Positions 34,254 to 43,034 of a DNA stretch of 64,000 bases are shown here, one piece after another. The stretch is taken from positions 62,001 through 126,000 of the forward strand of contig NZ_AOCG01000012.1 in NCBI RefSeq assembly GCF_000525795.1, written 5' to 3'. The notes below the pieces were generated by a model, which had not been told where the DNA came from, made no database searches, and saw only the letters and a program-made list of their open reading frames with translations. The position numbers and the translations under genes were made by a program. The stretch's first letter is position 1; each line of letters opens with the position of its first letter. This stretch comes from Listeria aquatica FSL S10-1188. Lineage in GTDB: Bacteria; Bacillota; Bacilli; Lactobacillales; Listeriaceae.

Positions 34254-35000
34254 ATGAAAAAATTAATCGGGCTTTCAAGTATTGTTGTTCTTGTCCTGCT
34301 TATTGCGTGGGGCTATTTTTATTTTAATACGTCATCAAGTGATTATGCAGAAAAGAAAGCACAAGAAACAAAGCAGGTGGCTATTTTTGAGTCCAATGAT
34401 ACTTTGATCTTTGAACCGAAAAGAAGCGCCAAGAAAACAAGTGTTATTTTATATCCAGGCGCTTTTGTAGATGCCCTTAGTTATGCACCACTTGCTCGTT
34501 CGCTTGCAGATGCTGGCTATAAAACCTATATACCTGAGATGCCGCTTGATTTGGCAGTATTTGGAAAAAACAAAGCGGAAGAGATTATCAAACAAAATAG
34601 TGACGAGCATTTTGTGATTGGTGGACATTCACTTGGAGGCGTGATGGCTTCGCGTTTTGCAAAAGAGCACGCAAAAGACTTACAAGGCGTTTTCTATCTT
34701 GCGAGCTATCCAGATAAAAAGGGGAGCCTTGAAGAAACAAAACTCGAGGCCCTTTCGATTACAGCAACAAATGATGGTGTTTTGAATTGGAAAAAATATG
34801 GTCAAAATAAGCGCTACTTGCCGAAAAAGACCACGTTTTTCAAAATAAAGGGTGGGAATCACGCGCAGTTTGGCGCTTATGGTAAACAAAATGGAGACCG
34901 GAAAGCAAAAATTTCTGTAGAACAGCAAACAAAGGAAACGAGCGCTGCGATTATTTCGTGGCTCAAGTACGATGAAATGAGGGATCAGACAAATGGATAA
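34254..35000 (+). CDS. Membrane-anchored alpha/beta hydrolase
   Basis: A 248-residue protein with an N-terminal anchor helix (about residues 5-22) and an outside alpha/beta-hydrolase domain. The nucleophile elbow is GGHSLGGVMA, the probable acid residue is in TATNDGVLNW, and the catalytic histidine is in IKGGNHAQFGAYG. The strand YPGAFVDALSYAPLARSLA forms the oxyanion region. The substrate is unknown; an esterase or peptidase role at the envelope is possible. ATG 34254 has AAAAGAGG upstream. Its stop lies eight bases inside the following TPR gene, so the two are probably co-translated. Confidence 0.82.
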   Translation: MKKLIGLSSIVVLVLLIAWGYFYFNTSSSDYAEKKAQETKQVAIFESNDTLIFEPKRSAKKTSVILYPGAFVDALSYAPLARSLADAGYKTYIPEMPLDLAVFGKNKAEEIIKQNSDEHFVIGGHSLGGVMASRFAKEHAKDLQGVFYLASYPDKKGSLEETKLEALSITATNDGVLNWKKYGQNKRYLPKKTTFFKIKGGNHAQFGAYGKQNGDRKAKISVEQQTKETSAAIISWLKYDEMRDQTNG

Positions 35001-35661
35001 AAATCAAGTAGGAATTAAATATATGCAAGAAGGAAAACTAGAGGAAGCTGTTAAAATGTTTACGGAAGTGATCGAAGAAAATCCAAGTGACCCAGTTGGC
35101 TATATTAATTTTGGAAATGTCTTATTGTCACTCGATGATTTTGACCGAGCGGAACAGTTTTATAAACGAGCTATTGAACTCGATGATCATGTTCCAGCAG
35201 CTTACTATAGTTTAGGAAATCTTTACTTCGAACTAGAGCGCTATGAAGATGCGGCCAATGCTTTTAAAGAAGCTACCACTGAAGGAATGGAAAATAGTGA
35301 TGTCTTTTTTATGCTCGGACTTAGTTTTACGAAAATGGATCAAAATGCGCTGGCGCTCCCGTATTTCTTACGAAGTGTAGAACTTAATGAAGAGGACGGT
35401 GAAGCTGTCTTTCAGTATGCGATCGCACTTGCAAAAGAAGGTGTTTATGAAGAAGCCGTGACACAACTTGAACGAACATTGATGCTTAAGCCAGGGGATG
35501 CGGATGCCCTTTATAATCTTGGTGCTGTTTATCTTGCATGGCAAGGCGATTTGAAACTGGGAGAGGAATACTTTGAACAAGCGCTTCAAAGTGAGCCAGA
35601 GCATTTACTTGCGCAGAATGCTTTAGATGCTATTCGTGAGCTTCCAAACGACACAGAATAA
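34993..35661 (+). CDS. Tetratricopeptide-repeat protein (YrrB-like)
   Basis: A 222-residue soluble protein made almost entirely of about six TPR units of 34 residues, each with the G-Y/F-A-P pattern (for example NPSDPVGYINFGNVLLSL, then HVPAAYYSLGNLYFELERY). It has no enzyme motif and should act as a protein-binding scaffold. ATG 34993 overlaps the hydrolase stop. It is followed by recD2 after 22 bases, the yrrB-yrrC order of Bacillus. Confidence 0.9.
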   Translation: MDKNQVGIKYMQEGKLEEAVKMFTEVIEENPSDPVGYINFGNVLLSLDDFDRAEQFYKRAIELDDHVPAAYYSLGNLYFELERYEDAANAFKEATTEGMENSDVFFMLGLSFTKMDQNALALPYFLRSVELNEEDGEAVFQYAIALAKEGVYEEAVTQLERTLMLKPGDADALYNLGAVYLAWQGDLKLGEEYFEQALQSEPEHLLAQNALDAIRELPNDTE

Positions 35662-35683
35662 AAATGGAAAAGGAGATGGGAAA

Positions 35684-38076
35684 ATGAACAATCAAGAAAC
35701 ACTTGCTCTATTTGGTGATGAAGCAGATGAAAAGTTCATAAAGGGCGAAGTTTTGCAGATGATTTTCCATAATCCTGATAATCTATTTTCTGTAACGCGA
35801 ATTGAAGTAAAAGAAACGAACACGGACTGGGATGAGCGCGATATCATCGTAACGGGAGTTTTTCCGAAGCTCGAACCACAAGAAGTTTATCTTTTTTATG
35901 GAAAAATGCAAGAACACGCGAAATTTGGACAACAATTTAAAGCAGAGCGGTTTCATAAAGAGATGCCACAAACAAGAGAAGGTGTTGTTGCTTATCTTTC
36001 AGGGGAACTTTTTAAAGGAATCGGCAAAAAAACAGCGGAGAATATCGTAGCTGTTTTGGGTGAAGATGCGATCAGCATTATGCTAAATGATCCGGATCGG
36101 CTTAGCGAAGTGCCGAAGTTACCGAAAAACACTGCAGATTCATTGCTTGCTACTCTACGCGAAAATCAAGGATTAGAACATGTCATGATTGGTTTAAATG
36201 ACTACGGTTTTGGACCACAACTTTCGATGAAAATTTTTTCAAGTTTACAAACAAAATGCACTTGAAATACTTGAAAAAAACCCCTATAAGTTGATTGAAG
36301 ATGTGAAAGGAATTGGCTTTCAGCGAGCGGATGAACTAGGACGCAGACTAGGCTTAAATGGAAATCACCCCGACCGAATTCGTGCTGGCTTGCTTTTTTC
36401 GCTTGATACGGATTCTATTCGTGATGGCAATGTGTATTCGGAACGAGACGAACTGATTGAAAAAACACGAAGTTTGCTAATGGAAAGCGCACCAGAACCA
36501 GTTTTGCAAGAAGAAATAGACCGAGAATTAACCGCCCTAGGAGACCTAGATAAAGTCGTAATGGAAAATACGCGAATTTATTTGCCATCCCTTTATTTTG
36601 CCGAAAGCGGATTCGCGCACCACATGAAACGAATTATGAAGCAAACAGAGTACGAAGAACAATTTCCAGAATCTGAATTTTTACTTGCACTTGGTGAACT
36701 TGAAGAGCGAATCGGGGTTTCCTATGGGAATTCCCAAAAAGAAGCTTTAAAAAACAGCTTTAACTTCTCCAATGCTAGTATTAACTGGTGGACCAGGGAC
36801 TGGGAAAACGACAGTAATTAAAGGAATTGTAGAACTCTTTAGTGAACTGCACGGGGTCAGCCTTGATCCCCATGCTTATAAAGATGGAGACGCATTTCCC
36901 GTCTTACTGGCTGCTCCAACCGGGCGTGCTGCTAAACGAATGAGTGAATCAACGGGTCTTCCGGCCATGACCATTCACCGGTTACTGGGGATGAATGGGC
37001 AAGAGGATTTAAGTGATGATTCTGAGCGGGCGATTGAAGGGCGACTTTTGATCGTTGATGAAATGTCAATGGTCGATATTTGGCTTGCCAATCAGCTATT
37101 CCGAGCGCTTCCAAGTCATATCCAAGTGATTCTTGTTGGAGATGAAGACCAATTACCATCAGTTGGTCCCGGCCAAGTGTTACGTGATATTTTGCGTTCT
37201 GAAATTGCGCCAACAGTTGAGTTGACAGATATTTATCGTCAAAAAGACGGGTCCTCCATTATCCAAATGGCACACGATATTAAAGCAGGTTTTTTACCAG
37301 CAGATTTCACTAAAAATAGTAAAGATCGTTCTTTTTTTCATTGTTCGGTCAATCAAATTGCTGAGGTTGTCGATCAGGTTGTACAAAACGCTAAAGAAAA
37401 AGGGTTTCGCGCTCGTGATATTCAAGTTCTAGCTCCGATGTATCGAGGTCCTGCAGGGATTAACGTTTTGAATCGAAATTTACAAGAAATTTTTAATCCT
37501 AATGATTCAGGAAAGCGCAAGGAGATTTCTTATGGCGATGTCAAGTATCGTGTGAATGATAAAGTATTACAACTTGTCAATCAACCGGAGAAAAACGTGT
37601 TTAATGGAGACATTGGGGAAATCGTTTCGATGCAATATGCTAAAGAAAATACAGAAAAGCAAGATATGATTACAGTTCAGTTCGATCAAACAGAGGTGAG
37701 TTATTACAAGCAGGAATTTAATCAACTTACACATGCGTATTGCTGTTCGATTCATAAAGCGCAGGGGAGTGAATTCCCGATTGTGATAATGCCCGTTGTG
37801 CGTAGCTATTACCGAATGCTTCGCCGAGATTTACTTTATACAGGAGTGACGAGAAGTCAACAATTTTTGATTCTTTGCGGAGAAGAAGAGGCGTTTCGGA
37901 TGGGAGTAGAACGTGTGAATGATACTTCGCGCAAAACAACGCTTGAAAGCAGGCTTGTGAGTGAAGAAGATCTTGCAAGGCAGTCGAGCCTCAAAATTTT
38001 GACTACAGAAAATTTGACTGAAATTGATCCGATGATTGGAATGAATGAGATTTCGCCTTATGAATTTATGGCATAA
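35684..38076 (+). CDS. recD2: ATP-dependent helicase RecD2, two frame breaks
   Basis: Stand-alone 5'-3' DNA helicase of the RecD-like SF1B group, linked to replication fork progress and repair. About 797 residues after repair. N-terminal OB and helix-hairpin-helix domains (GELFKGIGKKTAENIVAVLG) precede the motor: motif I LTGGPGTGKTT, motif Ia LAAPTGRAAKRMSE, motif II LLIVDEMSMVD, motif III ILVGDEDQLPSVGPG, and motif V/VI near YCCSIHKAQGSEF and DLLYTGVTRS. Breaks: six T at 36234-36239 (five restore KIFQVYKQNALEI) and six A at 36749-36754 (five restore ALKTALTSPMLVLTGG). ATG 35684 with AAAGGAGATGG upstream. Confidence 0.94.
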
Positions 38077-38097
38077 AGAATTTAGACCGAAAACAAA

Positions 38098-38153
38098 AAA
38101 GAACAGAATCGTCAATGATGTCATTTCATTGAACGATTGCTGTTCTTTTACTT
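38098..38153. terminator. Bidirectional terminator between recD2 and the kinase gene
   Basis: Long stem AAAAGAACAGAATCGT / ACGATTGCTGTTCTTTT with an internal CAATGA / TCATTG helix, A run before and T run after. Confidence 0.88.
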
Positions 38154-38190
38154 TTGGCTAGTTAGTCTCATTTCTTGTCTCAGCTTCTTT

Positions 38191-39624
38191 TTAATATTCT
38201 TCTAGATCAGAAAAATTTGGCAATCGAATTACAAAAGTGGTGCCTTGGTCTTGTTTACTTGTGACAGTAATACTGCCGTCATGTGCTTTTACGAGTTGTT
38301 TTACAATGGAAAGACCAATACCTGATTCTCCGAAACTCGTATTTGTGCGAGATAAGTCTGCTTTATAGAAGCGGTCCCAAATTTGTTCCAATTCTTCTGG
38401 GTCCATGCCAGTTCCAGTATCAGTAATTTCTAGTATCGTTTCTTTATAATCGCTTCGTCCGCATAATGTAATGGTACCATTCTCCGTAAATTGAATGCTA
38501 TTTTTTAAAATGTTCAATAAAATTTGGGTAAGACGATCATAATCAGCAAAGACAAGGAGATTGGTTTCAATGTCAAGGATAAGCTTATCACTTTTCAGCT
38601 GAGCAAGTGGTTCAAGCTGTTCAACTAATACTTCTGATAAAGCCTGAACGGAAAAGCGAGATTTTTCCAGTTTGATTTTATTGGCACGGATTCGTTCATA
38701 ATCCAAGTTTTCATTAACAAGCTTTGTCAAACGACGTGATTCTTTATCAATAAGATGAATAACACGATTAGTTTCACTTTCTGGAATGACATTATTAACA
38801 AGTCCTTCAGTGAGTCCGGAAATGGTTGTAAGCGGTGTTCGCATTTCATGAGAAACATCTGCGATAAATTGTCGGCGCCGTTTTTCTTGACGTTCTATTT
38901 CCTCCTTTGAGGTGGCTAAGGTTTCTGTCATTTTATTAAAATCTGAGGAAAGTGCGCCAATTTCATCCCAGTTATTTTCGTTTAATCGCGTTTCATAATC
39001 CCCGCTAATCACTCGTTTTGTTGCTTCACGTAAGCGATTAATTCGATTCACTTGCAATTTAGCTAAAATAGCACTTAAAACAAGCGCGATGATTACCGAT
39101 AAAAGAATCGTGAAAAACATGTAACGATTAATTGCTCCGATGACTTTTTCTGTCCCGCTGATCGGAGAGTTCAAAATAACTGAGCCAAGAAAGGTTTTGC
39201 CTGATAAAATCGGGACATACACAACAGACATTTCTTGATTAAAACGATTATCGACTTTAATCGTTACGGTTTCGCCTTTTTTGAGATTTTTAGAAGCCTC
39301 TTTTGAAATTTTAAAATCGGGCGGGAGTGGTCTGTCGGAAGTGGGAAACACAATTTGTTCTTGATTATTAAGAATTGTATATCGAATATGGTCAACATCA
39401 AGTGCGTGCTGATAAGCTTCTAGTGAAGTCGTCCGCATGTTCTCATCTCCAGCAAAACGAATTTCACTACTGATTTTTTCTCCATATTTTGTTAATAGCT
39501 CCACTTGTGATTCGTATAAATAATCTTTTAGAAAATTAGAGATAAGCAAGCCGATAAGTAAACAAGTCGCCAGCAAAATAATAAATTGCGTTGCAAACAG
39601 TTGATAAACATATTTAAATTTCAA
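38191..39624 (-). CDS. Sensor histidine kinase
   Basis: A 477-residue membrane kinase. It has a first helix at residues about 9-31, an outside sensor domain of roughly 135 residues, a second helix at about 168-190, a HAMP linker, then the catalytic core. The phospho-acceptor box is FIADVSHEMRTPLTTISG, the N box LNILKNSIQF, G1 DTGTGMD and G2 FGESGIGLSIVKQLV. The start ATG is six bases after the regulator stop, one operon on the minus strand. The same kinase/regulator/ABC arrangement sits between recD2 and alaS in L. monocytogenes as I recall. The signal sensed is unknown. Confidence 0.94.
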   Translation of the reverse strand: MKFKYVYQLFATQFIILLATCLLIGLLISNFLKDYLYESQVELLTKYGEKISSEIRFAGDENMRTTSLEAYQHALDVDHIRYTILNNQEQIVFPTSDRPLPPDFKISKEASKNLKKGETVTIKVDNRFNQEMSVVYVPILSGKTFLGSVILNSPISGTEKVIGAINRYMFFTILLSVIIALVLSAILAKLQVNRINRLREATKRVISGDYETRLNENNWDEIGALSSDFNKMTETLATSKEEIERQEKRRRQFIADVSHEMRTPLTTISGLTEGLVNNVIPESETNRVIHLIDKESRRLTKLVNENLDYERIRANKIKLEKSRFSVQALSEVLVEQLEPLAQLKSDKLILDIETNLLVFADYDRLTQILLNILKNSIQFTENGTITLCGRSDYKETILEITDTGTGMDPEELEQIWDRFYKADLSRTNTSFGESGIGLSIVKQLVKAHDGSITVTSKQDQGTTFVIRLPNFSDLEEY

Positions 39625-39630
39625 CTCACA

Positions 39631-40329
39631 TCAATCCGTTTCATCAAATTTATAGCCTACCCCCCAAATGGTATGCAAAAATAAATGTTCCTCCGTTGCG
39701 ATTTTCTTGCGGAGACGTTTAATGTGTACATCAACAGTTCGTTCGTCTCCGTAAAATTGATACCCCCAAACTCGCTCTAGTAATTGTTCGCGTGAAAAAA
39801 CTTGGCGAGGATGCTCTATCAAAAAGTAAAATAAATCGAATTCTTTCGGTGTAAGTGCTTCAAGTGGGACATTTTTATAAAGAACTTCACGGGTTGTCTT
39901 ATCAATTTGAAAGTATTCGGTTTGAAGTGAATGTGTCGTTCCGCTCAGTATCTTATCGTCATTAGAGGCTGGGGCTAAACGCCTTGAAACAGCTTTGATT
40001 CGGGCGATTAATGCAAGCGGGCTAAATGGCTTTGTCACATAATCATCCGCCCCGAGATCAAGTCCAAGTACTTGATCTGATTCAGATTCTTTTGCTGTAA
40101 GTATGATGATCGGAATATCGCTTACTTCTCGAACTTTACGACAAATCGTCATACCATCCATCGAGGGGAGCATCAAGTCTATAATCAATAAGTCGAATGT
40201 TTCTTTCAAAAATCGCTCATAGCCCACTTTACCATCATGAACAAAAGTCACATCAATTTGTTCTTTTAAGAAAAATAATTCCATCATTTGAGTAACACTT
40301 TCATTGTCTTCAATCATTAATAGTCGCAT
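39631..40329 (-). CDS. OmpR-family response regulator
   Basis: A 232-residue regulator. The receiver domain has the acidic pair ED at residues 7-8, the phospho-accepting Asp51 in LLIIDLMLPSMDG and the conserved lysine in DDYVTKPFS. The C-terminal winged helix carries ALTPKEFDLFYFLIEHP and DVHIKRLRKKI. It is the first gene of the operon with the kinase. ATG 40329 follows AGGAGTG. It is divergent from an ABC transporter; direct repeats in the shared gap are likely binding sites. Confidence 0.95.
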   Translation of the reverse strand: MRLLMIEDNESVTQMMELFFLKEQIDVTFVHDGKVGYERFLKETFDLLIIDLMLPSMDGMTICRKVREVSDIPIIILTAKESESDQVLGLDLGADDYVTKPFSPLALIARIKAVSRRLAPASNDDKILSGTTHSLQTEYFQIDKTTREVLYKNVPLEALTPKEFDLFYFLIEHPRQVFSREQLLERVWGYQFYGDERTVDVHIKRLRKKIATEEHLFLHTIWGVGYKFDETD

Positions 40330-40348
40330 CAGCTACACTCCTTACTCT

Positions 40349-40405
40349 TTAAAAGTATCTTAAAAGTATTCATTTCGCAAGTCTTTACGATAAGTTTAAA
40401 AGTAT
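40349..40405. promoter_or_regulatory. Direct repeats TTAAAAGTAT, candidate response-regulator sites
   Basis: Three exact copies of TTAAAAGTAT lie at 40349-40358, 40360-40369 and 40396-40405 in the 153-base gap between the regulator and the ABC permease. The first two are 11 bases apart, about one helical turn, as expected for tandem binding of an OmpR-type dimer. They start 20 bases before the regulator start. Confidence 0.65.
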
Positions 40406-40482
40406 AACCACAATTTGTTCATGCTTTTTTCATAAATGGTGCTTAAGATAAAATTTGTAACCGAAGAAATGGAGGAACGAAT

Positions 40483-42040
40483 ATGAATTTTATCAAGCGT
40501 GCTTATTGGAGTTTAAAAGCGAGAATAGGGCGGTCTATTTTACTTTTTATTATTTTTACGATTGTTTCCGTTTTAGTTTTATCTGGTTTTACAATTCAAT
40601 CAGCTGCGAATAAAGCCAGCGAGTTAGCAAGAAAAGAACTTAGGGGAACAGTGACCCTTAGCTACGATAGAGAAAAACAGATGGAGCAAGCAGAACAAAA
40701 TTCAGAAAACTCATCTTCTAATTCTAGTGAAAGAAAAGCTCCTTCGTTTAACACAACTCCTGTAAAGACTTCAGCGGCTGAAAGTTTGGCAAAATTAAAT
40801 CATGTAACGAGTTACAATCTTTATTCAAGTACCCAAGCGCTTGCGGAGGATTTTGATCCAGTGAAATCAAGTGGTGACAGTTCGCAAGAGGAAAGTAGTG
40901 ATTCTGCAAATAATACGGGTGAAGAGGGTAGGCTTGGAGGCGGAAATTCAACTGAAAATCGTCCGCAGATGATTCAAGCAGATTTAAGCGTAAGCGGCGT
41001 ACTCGACTCGGCTAGTTCTACAGATTTTAGTGAAAAGTCTGCAAAATTAACAAGTGGTCGAGCGTTAACAAAAGCAGATGAAAATAAAAAAAGTTGTACT
41101 TGTTGAAAAGACACTTGCAAGCCAAAATAAGTGGAAAATTGGTGATTCCATTAAAATTCAGTCCAGTGATGAAAAAACTTCTGTTACTTTAAAAATCGTT
41201 GGCATTTACAAATCAAGTGATTCTTCAAGTAGTAATAATGGAATGGCAAATAATTTTTCATTTTTAAATCCCTACAATAAAATCTACGTACCTTATACCA
41301 TCGCTAATACGCTTAAGGGTGCCAAATATGAAGGAACAGTTGACTCTGCAGTTTATACGATGGATGATGCGACTAATATCACTGCCTTTCAAAAAGAAGC
41401 GAAAAAGATGAATACAATTGATTGGGATGAGTTTAAGCTTGATGCAAACGACAGTTTATATAAGCAGATGATTGGACCTATTGAAAACGTCGCATCTTTT
41501 TCAAAAAATGTCGTTTATATCGTTTCTATTGCAGGTGTTTTGATGTTGGCGCTACTCGTGATGATGCAAATTCGCGAACGAAAATATGAAATGGGCGTGT
41601 TGCTATCCATTGGTGAAAAGAAAACAAAATTGTTAGGGCAATTTTTTGTAGAGATTTTTATTGTAGCAATGATCTCGTTTATTGTGGCAGGTCTTGCTAG
41701 TCCGTTTGTGGCACAAGTAGCGGGAAATCAATTACTTAATCAAGAGAATAGTCAAACAGCGGAAACGAACTCAACGTCGGGGAATTCAACAGGACAAAGT
41801 GGCCAAGATCATCGTGGGAATGGTCCTAGTGGGGGAGGCCCATTTGGAAGTGTCTCTAGCAGTTTCGAAAACTTGACGAAAAATCAAGAGGAAATCAAGA
41901 AATTGGATATTCAGGTGACTCCGGCTGAAATTGGTAAGATGGCAGGAATTGGATTCTTAATTGCTTTCATCTCTGTTGTGATTCCAGGGACGAGCATTTT
42001 ACGTATGAATCCTAAAACGATATTGACTAAACAGGAGTAG
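40483..42040 (+). CDS. ABC transporter permease (FtsX/MacB-like), one frame break
   Basis: About 519 residues with the MacB/FtsX plan: one N-terminal helix (RSILLFIIFTIVSVLVLSG), a large outside domain of some 300 residues, then three C-terminal helices with the FtsX motif MQIRERKYEMGVLLSIGEKK. The outside part contains two low-complexity inserts, one rich in Ser/Asn/Glu (about residues 65-90) and one rich in Ser/Gly/Asn/Gln (about 425-460, between the last helices). Seven A at 41086-41092 break the frame; six restore ENKKVVLVEKTLASQNKW. ATG 40483 with GGAGGAACG upstream. It overlaps the ATPase gene region, one operon. Confidence 0.9.
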
Positions 42041-42042
42041 TG

Positions 42043-42744
42043 ATGAAGATGAAGAAAATTTTAACCTTTGAAAAAATTGGTTATTGGTATAAAACAAAGG
42101 AAGAAGCAATTCTTGAGGATTTAGATTTTTCTTTCTATGAAGAAACTTTTTATACAGTAGTGGGAAGTTCTGGCTCTGGAAAAACGACTTTTTTATCACT
42201 TGCAGGTGGTCTTGATAAACCTAATGAAGGAGAAATTTTTTATGAAGGATGTTCACTTCTAGAGATTGGTCTTTCAACTTATCGTAATCAATTTGTTTCT
42301 ATTGTTTTTCAGAGCTATAATTTGTTGACATATATGACGGCGCTACAAAACGTGATAACGGCTATGGAAATTACTAAAGTCTCCTATCCAAATAAGAAAG
42401 AAGTCGCACTTGAACTTCTTGAAAAAGTTGGGATTGATGAAGTCAAAGCAAGGCAAAAAGTACTGACTTTAAGCGGTGGACAGCAACAACGCGTCGCGAT
42501 TGCACGAGCTCTCAGCACAGAGACAAATTTAATCGTTGCAGATGAGCCAACAGGGAATCTAGATGAGCGAACTAGTAAGGAAATTGTGAAACTGTTTCAA
42601 GATCTCGCACATGTAGATGGGAAAACAGTGATCATGGTGACGCATGATCCGGAAATCGCCAAAGTTTCCGACGTGAAATTAACACTTCGAAATGGACAAT
42701 TTCAAACAGTAGGAATGAAAGATTCTGCTATAATTAACAGTTGA
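42043..42744 (+). CDS. ABC transporter ATP-binding protein
   Basis: About 233 residues, MacB/LolD-type. Walker A is [11 protein letters not shown], the Q-loop FQSYNLL, the signature [15 protein letters not shown], Walker [13 protein letters not shown] and the H-loop [10 protein letters not shown]. It starts two bases after the permease stop. Together with the permease and the divergent two-component system this resembles envelope-stress or peptide-resistance modules of the BceAB type in layout, but the permease has four helices, not ten, so it is closer to MacB/YknYZ. Confidence 0.94.
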   Translation: MKMKKILTFEKIGYWYKTKEEAILEDLDFSFYEETFYTVVGSSGSGKTTFLSLAGGLDKPNEGEIFYEGCSLLEIGLSTYRNQFVSIVFQSYNLLTYMTALQNVITAMEITKVSYPNKKEVALELLEKVGIDEVKARQKVLTLSGGQQQRVAIARALSTETNLIVADEPTGNLDERTSKEIVKLFQDLAHVDGKTVIMVTHDPEIAKVSDVKLTLRNGQFQTVGMKDSAIINS

Positions 42745-42769
42745 CAACAAGCATAAGCTTCTCTATAAT
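42741..42769 (+). promoter_or_regulatory. Consensus promoter of the alaS leader
   Basis: Perfect TTGACA, 17-base spacer, perfect TATAAT (42764-42769). The -35 box overlaps the stop codon of the ABC ATPase gene. Confidence 0.88.
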
Positions 42770-42775
42770 TTTAGA

Positions 42776-43018
42776 TATAGAAATTATGGTTATTTTTGTA
42801 AGAATATGATTTTAGTAATTGAACCTCAGAAGAGAACTTTTCCACGGCTGAAAGAAAAGTAGGGAAGAACTAAAATTGCTCTCTTGCGCAAAAAAAAACG
42901 TAAGTCTTGCGTTAAAGACATGAAGAGGTAATGATACAAGTCTTGTGTCGTTGCAAACAGGGTGGTACCGCGAAAATTTCGTCCCTGATGCAACGATTGC
43001 AAGGCTTTTTTATTTGTT
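42776..43018 (+). promoter_or_regulatory. T-box leader upstream of alaS
   Basis: tRNA-sensing riboswitch. The T-box AACAGGGTGGTACCGCG lies at 42956-42972. Downstream, TTTCGTCCCTGATGCAACGA pairs with the upstream TCGTTGC/ACAGGG stretch and a T run closes the terminator near 43010. The upstream part (AGAAGAGAACTTTTCC and following) would form stem I. By position it should read tRNA-Ala; the specifier was not assigned. Confidence 0.88.
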
Positions 43019-43034
43019 AAGGGAGGAAAATGAA

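Noticed and set aside
38191-42744. Calling the two-component/ABC locus a BceRS-BceAB bacitracin module
   Set aside because: The kinase has a large outside sensor domain and the permease has four helices, whereas Bce kinases lack a sensor domain and Bce permeases have ten helices.
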